Assembly: GCA_009103225.1 (NCBI GenBank)
Contig: RHPI01000003.1
Span: forward strand, 283,332 to 347,331
Length of the DNA: 64,000 nt
Origin: Chlorokybus atmophyticus
Taxonomy: Eukaryota; Streptophyta; Chlorokybophyceae; Chlorokybales; Chlorokybaceae
Reading direction: 5' to 3'
Part shown: piece after piece, positions 12,708-22,657 of the stretch
How the letters are laid out: every line of letters begins with the position of its first letter
How positions within the stretch are numbered: position 1 is the first letter of the stretch
Program-made: the position numbers and the translations under genes
Notes under the pieces: model-generated
The model's input: the letters and a program-made list of their open reading frames with translations, nothing else
Database searches by the model: none
What the model was told of the DNA's origin: nothing

Positions 12708-12868
12708 GAGTAGCGTGTTGGGTAGTGAATGGATCCGGCGGTTAACTTGACAATAGTGTGATTGGTATCTGCTGTCTCACTCTGCATGCTACTGACTGTG
12801 CATGCCACTATGCATGTGCATTTCCGTTTCACATTGCGCACGCACCCACCCATACGCACACCCACACC

Positions 12869-12871
<3 letters not shown>

Positions 12872-12954
<83 letters not shown>

Positions 12955-13023
12955 NNNNNNNNNNNNNNNNNNNNNNNNNNNNNNNNNNNNNNNNNNNGAG
13001 AGAGAGAGGGGGGGGGGGGGGGG
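12872..13023. repeat. (GA)n microsatellite with embedded 43-N gap
   Basis: About 41 GA units run from 12872 to 12954, followed by 43 undetermined bases (12955-12997), more GAGAGA, and a G homopolymer to about 13023. The gap is almost certainly a sequencing or assembly failure inside the repeat, so the true length is unknown. Confidence 0.95.
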
Positions 13024-13632
13024 AGGGGGGCAGGCATGTCCCCTGGTCCATCTCTACTGAAATAAGAGATCGTTTGCTACATTAGTAACATGCATGGTGA
13101 GTCAGACATGCCACACAAGCAACACGACATCAGCCATGTGTGCACAGGCACATATTCATGGCCAGCGGAGCTGCTTCTGGTCCTAGGTCATTGAGCTAGA
13201 CATGCCAAAGCAACGGATTTGCGCTGCAGACAGAAGAGAGAAATGCGCACAACCTTTTGGCCAATGCGTATGGTGCATTGCGCAAGCTGCTGTTGCTGGA
13301 CATGTCACGTATGTGGATCTTTAACATCACAGGCGCAGGTAATCACCGCCAGTCGCCAACAGTGACTACGCACTGCACTGAGAACATGTGCGAGCTCTGT
13401 TATAAAACACTGCACTGCGACAAGACAGCAGCCTGCTGTGACAACACTCCTGATATCCCAAGTGTGTCGCACAGTCAATGACACCAAGACTGCACTTGCC
13501 AACACAGATTAGGCATGCCTGTGACAACTAAACAGGCCCCGCAACAAAGCAGCCTACACAATCCTTGTTATTGAGGATTCGCTATGAATCAAGTGCAGAC
13601 TAGCAGCTGTGACCCCATGTTGTGTTACATGC

Positions 13633-15288
13633 TTAAACATTGGCAGCTCCGCGTGGGGCCGTGGGCGCTCCCAGGAAGGAGAGGAAGCCACCACCGGTAG
13701 TATTCTGCACGGCAGACACTGGGATGAGTTCACCACAACACAAACAGTGTATGTGACCATGACATGTGCGCGCAATATGAACCCGTGTGCCATGACACGA
13801 ATGTACTGGTGCAAGGGCTTCTGTTTGCGCTAAAGTACTAAGTACCAAAACTCATATTGGCCCGCAAGCAAGCCGAATGCGCCATGGAAGTTGATGTTTG
13901 ACAAGCAAACAACAGACGCATCCGGCCCAAGGCGGGCCCTTCTCACAGTAGCAATAGACATTGTGACTTAGTTTGTAAGACAATGCTCTGATGTACTTAG
14001 AGACAGATTCATGGCCATATGCCCCACTCACCGGAGCCTCGTCAAGGAATAGGTCGTCGGGAACCCTGAAGGCACCATGCAGCACAATCCCTGCCCAGCA
14101 GACAAGCCCAAAGTGTCAGATGTTGCTGATATATTGCACATGGTGTGCAAAGGCACAAACCGCACACACTGACCTGCCACGCCGAGTCCTACGGCCATGA
14201 ATAGTACACTTCCAAGCGATGTGAGGAAGAAGACGACGACTGCAGTGATGCCGGCCATGCCCAGCAGCTTCTCGCGCTCGGAGAATGTGCGCCCGCCAAT
14301 AACAAGCGGGTCTTGACGCACCACAAACAGGTAGCCCCACGCCGCCAGCAGGAACGCCGCAATCAACAGCGATGTCGGATTCATCACCCTGGCACAAAAA
14401 ATACACGTCATCGCATGACACATGTTCGAACTGAGATGTTACTACAGCAGGTTGCAAGCAAAGAGGCTCACATAACGAGCATGACTGTGGCGATGAGGAA
14501 GATGCTGTAGTTCACCCTGAAGTACGCCACATTCCGCTTCACTCGGCTCGTGGCCTACGCAAGATGCGCCGCTTGTCACATTGCTCGCATTGTTGTTGCT
14601 TGGCAAGTTTAGCAACAAGCGTTGAACATCGCAACACATGTTGCAACCACTACTTGGTTCGCATTGCATGATCATTGCATAACAAACGCGACAACATGCA
14701 CACTGGTAACATACAAAGCAGCAACCAATTGTTTGTGTTTTCAGCCTACCACAACTTGCTGCTGAAGCTTGCATGACACGACACGACACGACACGACATG
14801 ACATGACATGACATGACAGTCGTGAAGGGGCAAGGACGACCACTGGCTCATGCCAATATGTAATGTGATGGCAAGGCTTTGACGCATTGCGGACACAAGC
14901 CGTGCCTGTACAAACTGCAACTTTGTGCCAAGGCGAAAGGCACAAAGTTCATTGTAAGCGACTGACCTCAGCGAGGTTGCCTGCGCGGGAGAACGACGTC
15001 CTGTCCACCATCTCAGTCCATGGCCGCCTCTGCATACAACACCAACCATACGGAGCAAAGGCATTAGAGAAACGATGGCCTACAGAGACAATGACGGCAT
15101 TCAAACATTACAAAGCAATTGCGATGGACACGGACAATCACCTGAGAGAGGATAAGTTTCGAGGCATCGGAGACGCGGCCAAGAACGCCCGACCAGGCCG
15201 ACGAGGCGGGGGCAACGGCGGTGCTTCCGCCGCCTGCCGCCGCTGCTCCGCCCCCGCCTGCCGGCGGGGCGGTGGACCCCGAGGACAT
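13633..15288 (-). CDS. PRA1-family (prenylated Rab acceptor) membrane protein
   Basis: Proposed exons (minus) are 15288-15142, 15029-14967, 14554-14472, 14388-14174, 14090-14032 and 13704-13633. All are GT-AG and phase-consistent, giving 212 residues, the usual PRA1 length. It has the family pattern: RPWTEMVDRTSFSRAGNLAE, then RVKRNVAYFRVNYS, two hydrophobic hairpins (IFLIATVMLVMVMNP to LLAAWGYLFVV, and ITAVVVFFLTSLGSVLFMAVG), then VLHGAFRVPDDLFLDE and a tail ending GFLSFLGAPTAPRGAANV. PRA1 proteins sit in ER, Golgi or endosomal membranes and bind prenylated Rab GTPases. Residues 1-35 are Gly/Ala-rich. Exon 1 stays open upstream of the chosen Met to about 15570 without another ATG, so the true N-terminus may be longer through an unseen exon. 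Confidence 0.85.
14773..14817. repeat. Pentanucleotide repeat ACACG/ACATG
   Basis: Units of ACACG are followed by units of ACATG inside the intron between PRA1 exons 2 and 3. The clean switch from one variant to the other suggests stepwise slippage. Confidence 0.9.
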
Positions 15289-15772
15289 GGCTTGGATTTT
15301 GCCTGTAGCCTCTCCTTTGACGGGAGGCAGGAGAGGGGCACTCTCGACGTCCGAGGGCGCCGCCGCCTGTGCGGCGGGCTCTCCCTGCCCCCCTCCTTCC
15401 ACTGCCAACGGTGCGGCAGCCGGAGGCTGCTGGCGGTTCTCCTTGCCCTCCTCCACCGCCTGCACCTGGGCCACCTCAGACGCCAGCTTGAGTACCTCCG
15501 CACCACCAAACGCCCTCCACTCGGCTTCTCCTCCGCCTCCTCCACGGCTGCCACCCCCGCCGTTGCTCGCTCAGCGTTGTTATGACATCTGGCAGCCAGG
15601 CCAGACCATAAATACAAATCGCCTCTCACGCCCCGATCGCAGCACTATAGACAGTCCCCGTGCACGGTGCGTGTTCGGTATTAGCATACCACATCGCCAA
15701 CGCGAACAAACTCAATTTACTTCAGCAGTGCGCATCTGCCTGGCGGAGGTGCTGGCGGAGGCGGAGGCGGCC
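15289..15772. promoter_or_regulatory. Shared upstream region of PRA1 and COX6A
   Basis: 484 bp separate the divergent start codons used here. The left part is open in the PRA1 frame and may be coding. No TATA box is evident. The bidirectional promoter is an inference from layout. Confidence 0.4.
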
Positions 15773-16763
15773 ATGTCTGGGCGGGCGCTGCTGCAGAGGG
15801 CGGCGGGGGGCCTGAAGAGGGCCACCGCCCCCTCATCGACTCTCCAGCGCCGGGGGTTCGCCTCAAAGCACGACCATGAGGCCGAGATTGCCGAAATGGA
15901 CAAGTGGCGCAAGGTGGGCTCGTGGGTGTCGACGAGAGTGAGATCCGAGTGTTGTTGATTGAGAAGATACACAAGGCCCGGTGTTGGCCACCCCCATTGT
16001 TTGCATATGTGCACAGACTACTCGGTCACGTGTACGGTGTGCGTGCATTCACTGCAATGTGTGTCGCCAGAGCCCCTGTTAGGGTTTTTATGGCTTGCCT
16101 ATGTGTGCATGTGGCGAACATGGGCTTAGAGCTGTTTGAACTGACGTGGGGCTGTGTGTAGTTAACGTATGTGGGCGTGGTTGTGACTTCCATTTACATG
16201 GTGTACACGCTCGGCTTCAACCAGGAGCACCACGGCGAGCATGGGAAGCCGGTAAGACACATTGCGGGCATTCCTGGCAGTACGAAATTCTAGCACTGCT
16301 ACGTGTGTACCCATCAGTTGACTCCTACAAGCATATGTGCAGTTTGTTTTGCCAGCACGCAAGAGCATGCTTGCATTGGCTTAGCAGAAACATGTGCTGC
16401 ATTCTGACAGTTGCAATCTGTGTAGCAACCCTGGTTGTCGTCCGCGTGTGCATTACATTTTGAATTGTACATGGCCACGCTTAATATTGTTGGGTGTGTG
16501 ACGTTGTGATGTGTGTGTTTGCGCAGAAGTACCCATACCTGCACATCCGCAACAAGGCCTTCCCTTGGGGTAAGTTGTCCAGTCTCGTGCACTCCGCAAA
16601 CGTCAGGCTTTTGGTGTTGCTGTTGCCCCAGGAGAGACGCAATATGTTGCCTCCTCTCTTAGCAGTTTTCACCTCGCGGCTGTTGCGGGTGCAAACACAA
16701 GTTGCTGACTGGTTTCGTGCAGGCCCGTGCGGGTTGTTTGAGACCCATTGCGAGGAGGCCTAA
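15773..16763 (+). CDS. COX6A: Cytochrome c oxidase subunit VIa
   Basis: Exons 15773-15913, 16162-16251, 16527-16569 and 16723-16763 give 104 residues. The N-terminal 32 or so residues (Arg, Ser and Ala, no acidic residue, ending RRGFAS) are a mitochondrial presequence. The mature part follows COX VIa: EMDKWRKLTYVG, one transmembrane helix (VVVTSIYMVYTLGF), a His/Glu patch, KYPYLHIRNKAFPWG, and a C-terminus CGLFETHCEEA. The subunit sits in the inner membrane at the dimer face of complex IV. The second exon begins immediately after a TAG acceptor, which gives the conserved Leu of K-L-T-Y and supports the junction. Divergent neighbour: PRA1. Confidence 0.93.
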
Positions 16764-18494
16764 GGTTAATGCTTGATCATGGATGGAAGCGTTATGTCGT
16801 TGTGGTTTACATACACAGGTGTAGTCTGACAACGGTACCCAGCATTTGCCATTGCTGGCGTGGTTGATGCGCCAAGTACCATTGACAGGTGTACCCTTAG
16901 CGTACAGACATGAAGCAAGCTAGACACAACTGTGGTCTCGCTCATTGCAACAGCGTGTGCTTTGGGAATTGGCTTCAGAGTGACAACTGGGGGATTGGGA
17001 TATCTTGATCACTGTGTTGTGCCTGCTGTGTGGGAGTGTCTACTGGCGGTGTTTTGCATGCAACTCAGTGTTTAACTTGCCTCAGAATACTGGGTTGCCA
17101 TACATCAACACATTGTGTTGCTGTTGGGTGGCTGTAATTACTTCCGTTGCCTTTGTTGCTGTTGTGCTATTCTTCACCTCCATATTATACCCTATATATA
17201 TAGTGTGTTTGCACACTACAAGGGTGTTTACATTAACACCCCCCCTTGGTTTGAATCTGTCATATGAACTCGTGTTACACGTTGCAAGTGGGGGATTGAG
17301 GTTGGAAGCGTGCGAGGTACAAGCCCGTTGGCGGCCACAGTAGCATTGCCCTCTTTCGGCAGTTGCTAACTGTGGCGCTGTCATACAGATGATGGGTTGG
17401 TTGGAGGGAAGCTGTTAGCACCCCTCTGGTGCATTGAAGCTAGCAAGGGTCTGGGCCAATCCTTAAGGCTATGCTGTTTGCTTGCTTGCTTCTTATCTAT
17501 TGGTTTGTTTGCCGCATGACTGAGCACGTGTGCTTGAAGCACTGCATTTTTTCAATATAGGTAAGACTATATGTATACCCTCGCATGATTGCACACGTCA
17601 CATGTAGAGCCGTGTGATATTTTGCAGTCCAAAGCTGTTCCACACTTATATCATACTCAGATAACGGTAATGCATTTCGCAAGCAACGAAATTATTAAGA
17701 GCAAGAGGTTGCGTTATCAAGTGCGTTACCATACTCATTGTATTACGCGGCTGCATGGTATGAGAAGTGTAAGTAATTGTTGTTGCGTTCACCCCAAGTA
17801 CATGAAGTATAAAAAACACATAAAATTCATATATGTATACCTTATGCCATGATGTGTATATGTGTATACATATAAGACTTTTCACGATGACTTGCACAAA
17901 GTACATTTTAATTTATACATTAATCAATTTTATGTGTCTCGATTGATCAATGCAACACACGTGAAATTATTATTATTATTACCGGCACACATTATTGCAT
18001 TATGCCATCCTTGTATCCGAAATCGATTGACTTGCGAGCAACAACAAAAGCAATAAATGATGAAAAAGCAATCAAATGAGCAATTGCATAATGGAAGTTA
18101 CCTCATGAAACCATCACCATATGGTGGACCACAGTACACTGTACCGGCGCTTCAAGGCAAAGCTTCCATGCCCGTCAGGAACTTCCAGGTCTGAATCCAG
18201 GTGTGCCCCCCTCCTACGGGCGACGACGGCAACCCAGTGTGGGCCGCGGATCTCCAACCAATCGGAGCAGAGACTTATCCTCATCCACTTTCGCGCGACA
18301 ACACCCCCCTCGCTCACCACACCACCAGCCAGTGATCGCTCTAGCTGTGTCCACGCCGGCAATCTCGCCTCCGGAGGGGGGGTCGGACACCAGCCTAGGC
18401 TCTCTGCGCGTCTGGTCGGGGTTGTGCTTGACGCCGTACTCCTCGTTGCCGCCGCCGTCATCCTCGTTGCCGGAGTCGTTCCGATCGCGCAGCA
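16764..18494. other. Intergenic, AT-rich
   Basis: No gene seen. From about 17500 to 18120 the base composition shifts to AT-rich, with TATATATA, TATTATTATTATT and ATGTGTATATGTGTATACATA stretches. It includes the presumptive psbX promoter region (18120-18494), which is again GC-rich. Confidence 0.5.
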
Positions 18495-19655
18495 ATGGCC
18501 GCCGTCGCTACCTCCGCCGTGGTGTGCTCCGTTGCGCGGCCGGTCGCCGCACCAAAGCGCAGCTTCAATGGCGCGCCTGTCGGTGAGGGGCATTGGGTGT
18601 TGCACGGAGAAGCCTGTGGCATTGTGTTCAGTCTTGTGTCACCTTCTGTCCAAGTATCATCATCATACTGTTGAAGAGGGGCCTGGCGTGCGTTTGTAGC
18701 TGCACGAGTGGAGCGTTGATCAGCGGGGCCTAACTTGCACACTGAGTGGGAGGGGAACTTAAAGACCTGCATGCCACACCCTTCATCACCCCACATTTGC
18801 AGTCAGCGGTGCTGTTGGTTATAATGTGCTGGTTGTCAAGAAATCGGTAGACTGCCTCCTTTCAGACTATCAAGGGCTGCTGCTACCGTGCTTAGACACC
18901 TCAAGCTACACAACGATTGCAGACACAGGCTTGATCTCGTGTTGGATTCTTTGGATCAACTGTTATTGGCAGCAACGTCACCATAGTTCGCTTGGGGTTT
19001 AATAGCTGGTACAATCTGTGCCTCGTACAACGTTGCATATCGCGTGGTGGTGGTGCTGCGTATCTGTACGCCAACCACTGCTCTGTTCATGCCTGCTGTT
19101 GGTCATCGTGTGAATGAGTGGTTGTGCACAGCATTTCATGAGCTCTGACGAATGTCTTTGCCTGTACGCAAATCTGATCATGGTAGCTGCTGCCCCTCTC
19201 TGACACTTTCGTGCCTTGTGTGTTTCAGCACGCAAGTCAGCGGCGGCCCCGTCTCTCCCTTCTCGCCGCGCTGTTGTCATGAGGTGAGACTTTTGGCGCT
19301 TGAAGCGCGTGCAGTAGTGTCCGCGGGAATGAGTAATGAGCCATGCGTTGGATTGTCGGAGTGTCGGACCTTGAAACAGTTATCGTGTGGGTTTATGAGC
19401 ACAAACACCAAATCACTGACATGCTTAATTGTATCTTGCAGCGCTGACAAGAAGGTTGCCGCCCCCGCTCTGACCGCCGCCTCCCTGGCTATCATGACCG
19501 CGCTTCCCGACATTGCCATGGCAGTCGAGCAGCCCGGAGTGACACCATCACTGAAGAACCTGCTGTTCTCCGTGCTCGCCGGCGGGACCGTCCTGGGCCT
19601 CATTGCTGTGGCGGTTGCCGGCGTGTCATCTTTCGATCAGGTCAAGCGCCGGTAG
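18495..19655 (+). CDS. PSBX: Photosystem II subunit PsbX, nuclear encoded
   Basis: Exons 18495-18582, 19229-19283 and 19442-19655 give 118 residues. Residues 1-55 or so are a stromal transit sequence (MAAVATSAVV..., Arg/Ser/Ala-rich). A second, hydrophobic targeting element ends ALPDIAMA before the mature N-terminus VEQPGVTPSLKN, so the presequence is bipartite. The mature PsbX has one thylakoid-spanning helix (LLFSVLAGGTVLGLIAVAVAGV) and a basic C-terminus FDQVKRR. PsbX is a small peripheral subunit of the PSII core, implicated in plastoquinone exchange around QB. The first intron (about 650 bp) is the longest of the well-resolved genes here. Confidence 0.95.
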
Positions 19656-19673
19656 AACATCCTTTAGACACGC

Positions 19674-19678
19674 TGTAA
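19674..19678 (+). terminator. TGTAA polyadenylation signal of psbX
   Basis: TGTAA lies 19 bp after the stop codon. TGTAA is the usual chlorophyte signal, normally 10-20 nt before the cleavage site. It is seen directly; the function is inferred. Confidence 0.6.
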
Positions 19679-19700
19679 CTGTTAGCTACCCAACTATGAC

Positions 19701-19744
19701 TATGTTGTGACACACTTTGTTGTGACACACTATGTTGTGACACA
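19701..19744. repeat. Three 15-bp tandem copies
   Basis: TATGTTGTGACACAC occurs three times with one or two differences, just downstream of psbX. Confidence 0.9.
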
Positions 19745-20643
19745 ATCATGAACTCGGATACATGCTTCTGGCAGTTGATATTGTTCTGTTTGCTTGCACT
19801 TGTGCAGGAGACACCTACCTGTCTGAAAAACAATGTGCAATTGCCCATGGATGGAAATTTGATATGTGATGCACAAAGATGTGACATGCGTAAGTGTGAT
19901 ACATGCAACGCAAGCAACTCACCACACCATCAAGTACTTGCATTCACACCATCAGGGTGCCAACCTACTCACCACACGTGCACGTGTAAGTGTACCTGCA
20001 GGCCATGGTGTGTTTGCAAATAGAATCGCACAAGGCTTACCAGGTGCACTTGCTATTTCTGAATGAAAGGTTGGGGCTTGCTAAAAACAGATACCATCAT
20101 CTCACTGATACGAGCCATCTCTTGCTTCTACTTGACTTGCAGTCGTACGCGTAGATAAGTGCACGCGAATGTACCACCAAAAAGCCTACGTAGCGCGTGC
20201 ACGTAAATATTTCGCACTTTGTCAGTACAAGGGCGTGCATCGCACACAAGTCCCAATGGCAACATGTTGACCAACCGATGAAATGTACCGCAATGTACAG
20301 TTAGGCCAGCACAACTGATGTGCTGGCCCAATCCTGCCATCTAAGACGCACATGCTGCATCGCGCTGATGTAGAAGTGTCAGCCTCTAGTTCATCAGTAC
20401 AACATCACATTTGGTCCAAAAACTGATACATGACACCTACAATTTGCAGCTAAGACTCTACACAAAAACGAGTCTGTCTAGCCTGTATGTACCAGTAATA
20501 CCTGTACCCACAACAAACCCATGCCGTAATTTGCCTTCGTCAAGCACTTCCCCTTCAACACCAAACGAGCTCAACTTGTCCAGAAACTGCATTTCGATGT
20601 TTATCATGACACGCAATTGCCTGCCCCGAGACACATATCCCCT
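19745..20643. other. Intergenic between convergent genes
   Basis: No gene seen between psbX (+) and the malic enzyme locus (-). The open frames are short and unrecognised. Confidence 0.5.
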
Positions 20644-22657
20644 TCAGCGTGAGGCAGCAGTGAGTTGCGATTGGACGCGCTGGCCTGCGGAGGCGATGTG
20701 TGGTTTTGGCACATAGAAGTGTGCTTTGGCGTAGGCGAGCCAGTCCTCGCGCGAGCGCACATCCGCATCATCGGGGCGATATCCGAGTCCTGCGTCGACA
20801 ATGAAGTCGGCGGTGCGCGCGATGACCTCCTCCGACACGCGCTGGATGTCCGAGAAAGGCGGGAACAGCTTCCCGCGCTCGAGGTCGGCCTCGGGCGTGA
20901 GCTCCGCCAGCGCCTCTGCTGCGTTGAGGAATACCTCGTCGGTGATCTGCATGCAACGAGTCAAAACCGCCGCGTGACCGATACCAGGGAAGATATCTGC
21001 CACGCCAGTTTGTCAAGGAAGAGTACATCACACTGACACATGAATTGACATGCGCATGCACGCACACCCACCCACACACTCGCGCACGAGCAAGCACACG
21101 CAACAATGTTGCAATGGTACAAGTGCGGGGCAGTGACAGAATGGGTGGATACAGGCATTGTTGGCTTGTGCTGGATAGTATGTCTTTCCGTCCTTGATGA
21201 GAGGGGGGAACGGCGACCCGGACGCAAACACCACCTTACCATTGGTCCACTCAAACGCCTCCTGAGAACAGCCAATCGAGTTTGAACACGGAGATTCCTG
21301 AACAGGATTCGATGAGATGAGCGTGTCAGCCCCACCTCGAATGTGCACTCGCTCTTGCTTGTTGGGTTGGACAGCGGGAAGATGATGGGGCGCTCGTTGA
21401 TGGCGGCCATGGCCTGCACCACCTCCTTGGTGAAGGCGCGCGGCTGGGCAGACACACCGATGAGCGCCGTCGGCTTCAGGCTCTTCACCGCAGACAGCAG
21501 GTCTTTCTCGAAAGGCACGTCGTGCGCAAAAGGCAGCTTGTGCGCCTGTTGTAAGGGAGGTGTACATGTCACCGACACAAGAACAACCCAACATGCATCA
21601 GCACGCGCGTGCACACATACAATGCGTGCCGTACCTGCATGTGGTCTCCCTCTTCATTGGCGCGAGCCTTGTTGATGAGTCCCTTGCTGTCTAGGAAGAA
21701 GCATCTGGCGAGTGCGTCAGCCTCATCTACGCCGGCGCGGTCTCTCAGGGCCAGCGCGAGCAGGTGTGCGATGCCCGTGCCTGCCTCTCCCGCCCCAAGG
21801 AACAGAAACTTCTGCTGTTGGAGTGACGCGACACCTTGCACGCGCAGTGCAGACAACACGCCCGCGACAACTATGCACGCGGTGCCCTGTATGTCGTCGT
21901 TGAAGCAGCAGAGACGCGGTCGGTAGCGCTCGAGTAGGCGGAAGGCGTTGACGTTGCCAAAGTCCTCGAACTGGAGGAGCATGTGGGGTTGCCACTCCTT
22001 GAGCGCAGATATGAACTCCTCAACAAAGGCGTCGTACTCCTCACCACGCACGCGCTCCTGCTTGATACCGATGTAGCTCTCATCTTCGAGCAACGATCTG
22101 TTGTTGGTCCCCACATCGATGCACACGGGGAGACACCACTCGGGGGGCACGCCCGCCAACACGGTATACAATAATATCTTCCCCTCTGATATGCCCATGC
22201 CGTTGGCGCCGAGGTCACCCAACCCGAGGATGCGCTCCCCGTCAGTGACCACAATAACACGCACGGCGGCGTTGGGAGGGCGGGACGCGCGCAGGCGATT
22301 GAGGACGTGGCCCTTGTCGCGTGTAATGGTCAGGAACACGCCCGTCGTGCGGAGACGCAGCTCGCTGTAGCGCTGGCACACCTCGCCCACCGTCGGGGTG
22401 TACACGAAGGGCAGAAGCTCCTCAGCGTGAAGACGCAGCAGCGCAAAGAACACCTCGCTCTCCACAGTCTGGACAAAGGTTGAGAGTTGCACGTTGGACA
22501 TGCACACGCACACGCAAGCGCAACCATACACCCTCCTGCTGCTTGCCTGGAGGTTGCGCAAGTACAGGAACTTCTGTATGGGCGTGATCATTTTCCTTAG
22601 GCCGTTCATCTCCGCCTGCACGCGCTCCCAAAACTCCTTCTCCTCCTTCGTCTTTGC
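20644..22657 (-). other. Malic enzyme module 2 (canonical)
   Basis: About 538 residues with a full set of family motifs: [38 protein letters not shown], Lys in [68 protein letters not shown], and [15 protein letters not shown] across the 21153/20996 junction. The region before LRNLQ is shorter than in free-standing enzymes, since the GLLPP segment is absent, as expected for an internal module. The C-terminus ends with a Ser/Gln/Ala-rich tail and TGA. Confidence 0.85.

Larger units (their letters stand above)
12253..13632. other. Simple-repeat region, no gene
   Basis: This lies upstream of the AP2 gene and downstream of the PRA1 gene. It contains G/C homopolymers (12451-12466, 12535-12550), a CA run and a long GA run broken by an assembly gap. 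Predicted proteins across it are poly-Arg/Glu or Ser/Leu products of the GA repeat and are not genes. Confidence 0.7.

Noticed and set aside
12758-13085. Long open frames encoding Arg-Glu or Ser-Leu runs
   Set aside because: They are translations of the GA microsatellite and the N gap on both strands.
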